35,371 nucleotides of DNA from Planctomycetaceae bacterium. GTDB lineage: Bacteria > Planctomycetota > Planctomycetia > Planctomycetales > Planctomycetaceae. Position numbers and translations under genes: made by a program. A model generated the notes under the pieces. That model was not told the origin of the DNA. It made no database searches and was given only the letters and a program-made list of their open reading frames with translations. The stretch lies in the NCBI GenBank assembly GCA_020426515.1, contig JAGQPW010000010.1, positions 3,963-39,333 of the forward strand, in the 5' to 3' direction. This document shows, piece by piece, positions 34,761 to 35,371 of the stretch (positions are counted from its first letter, which is position 1; every line of letters begins with the position of its first letter).

Positions 34761-35053
34761 CAGAACCGGGACTGCCGCTCGATCGAAATACCCGCACGGC
34801 AAACGACTTCGGCAAGTCTGCCAGGGGCAATGCGGCGTCTGAGCCTCAAAGTCGGCTGAGTTTTTCAGTTTTTCTAGCCTGCCTGGATCGCCAATCGCTG
34901 GCTCGGCATTGACCTAATCGGGCAATGTACGAACAATCCGGAATCCCAGATCGCAATGAGGTCCATTCCTGGAGCAACGGATGAAAAGTCCGTACAGCCA
35001 CAGGCATGTCCTGTTCGCGACATTTGAGCCACTTTGAAGAACTGTCGATCACG
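34761..35053. other. Intergenic region upstream of clpP
   Basis: I see no gene in these 293 bases. A weak promoter candidate is TTGACC (34909-34914) followed after 17 bases by AACAAT (34932-34937), which would give a leader of about 110 bases before the clpP ATG. No heat-shock operator of the CIRCE type was seen. Confidence 0.3.
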
Positions 35054-35371
35054 ATGTTTGAACTCAACGTAGAACGCCCCTCTCCCGTGCAGCCGCACAA
35101 CAACGGCGATTACACCCGAACCCGCCAGATGGGGATTGGGGACTTGCTGCTGGAGAACCGCATCATCTTCGTCGATGGTCCGATTCACGACGGCATGGCC
35201 AACCTGATTGTGATGAAGCTGCTGTATCTCCAGTCTGAGAATCGGCATCAGGACATCCACATGTACATCAACTCGCCGGGCGGGTCGGTCTCGGCGACAC
35301 TGGCGATTTACGACACGATGCAGTTCATCGAATGCAAAGTGGCCACGTACTGCGTCGGTCTGGCAGCCAGC
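35054..35371 (+). CDS. clpP: ATP-dependent Clp protease proteolytic subunit, cut by window edge
   Basis: The first 106 residues of a ClpP peptidase are present; the frame is open at the right edge. Family features: [16 protein letters not shown] at the start of the handle-free head domain, the oxyanion-region [18 protein letters not shown], and [12 protein letters not shown], where the last residue in the window (Ser106) is the expected catalytic serine of the GxAAS motif. The His and Asp of the triad lie outside. ClpP assembles into a tetradecamer that degrades unfolded proteins fed by ClpX or ClpA/C. The N-terminus ([20 protein letters not shown]) shows no clear propeptide. Planctomycetes often carry two clpP genes in a row, and the second may follow outside the window. 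The ATG at 35054 is the first sensible start. Confidence 0.95.
   Translation, partial: MFELNVERPSPVQPHNNGDYTRTRQMGIGDLLLENRIIFVDGPIHDGMANLIVMKLLYLQSENRHQDIHMYINSPGGSVSATLAIYDTMQFIECKVATYCVGLAAS

Overview
The window looks like chromosomal DNA from a planctomycete (Planctomycetales/Planctomycetaceae-like; genus not determinable by eye). The evidence is a DUF1549/DUF1553 plus DUF1501 gene pair, bacterial tetrahydromethanopterin C1 genes (a formaldehyde-activating enzyme and a methylene-H4MPT dehydrogenase), Tat-exported NHL and DUF1501 proteins, a zinc-ribbon/transmembrane/beta-sandwich hybrid protein, and a moderately high GC content. I see no rRNA, tRNA, CRISPR array, transposase or phage gene. 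Gene density and codon use look uniform, so this reads as core chromosome rather than an island.

Layout. 1-2.5 kb (minus): a condensation-type acyltransferase cut by the left edge, downstream of the lipid II flippase murJ. 2.6-3.35 kb (plus): an LRR lipoprotein. 3.4-8.5 kb (minus): RNase R, a YjbQ/UPF0047 protein, an unrecognised secreted protein and a Gfo/Idh/MocA oxidoreductase, with a repeat-rich gap at 6.31-6.71 kb. 8.8-10.4 kb (plus): an exported protein ending in an STN (secretin N-terminal) domain and a 65-residue exported peptide closed by a strong hairpin. 10.5-11.4 kb (minus): a SAM methyltransferase. 12-18.3 kb (plus): a very large FtsK/EccC-like membrane ATPase, the zinc-ribbon hybrid and an NHL-repeat protein. 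18.35-21.3 kb (minus): fae, the H4MPT dehydrogenase and a DegP-like protease, apparently one operon. 21.8-25.9 kb (plus): ribBA and sucA (2-oxoglutarate dehydrogenase E1). 25.9-30.0 kb (minus): polA downstream of an enolase-superfamily enzyme. 30.3-33.3 kb (minus): the coupled DUF1549/1553-DUF1501 pair. 33.5-34.8 kb (plus): a polytopic membrane protein. 35.05 kb (plus): clpP, cut by the right edge at its catalytic serine.

How the parts work together. Fae captures formaldehyde on H4MPT and the dehydrogenase oxidises the methylene product, so the 18-21 kb block is part of a formaldehyde detoxification/oxidation route. murJ serves envelope biogenesis. rnr, clpP and polA are housekeeping genes for RNA, protein and DNA turnover. 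The most unusual objects are the coiled-coil/TM/coiled-coil FtsK-like ATPase, a perfect 36-bp palindrome between two divergent genes at 33.4 kb, a stand-alone STN-domain protein, and long inverted repeats at 6.4-6.7 kb. I did not find a clear-cut new defence or mobile system.
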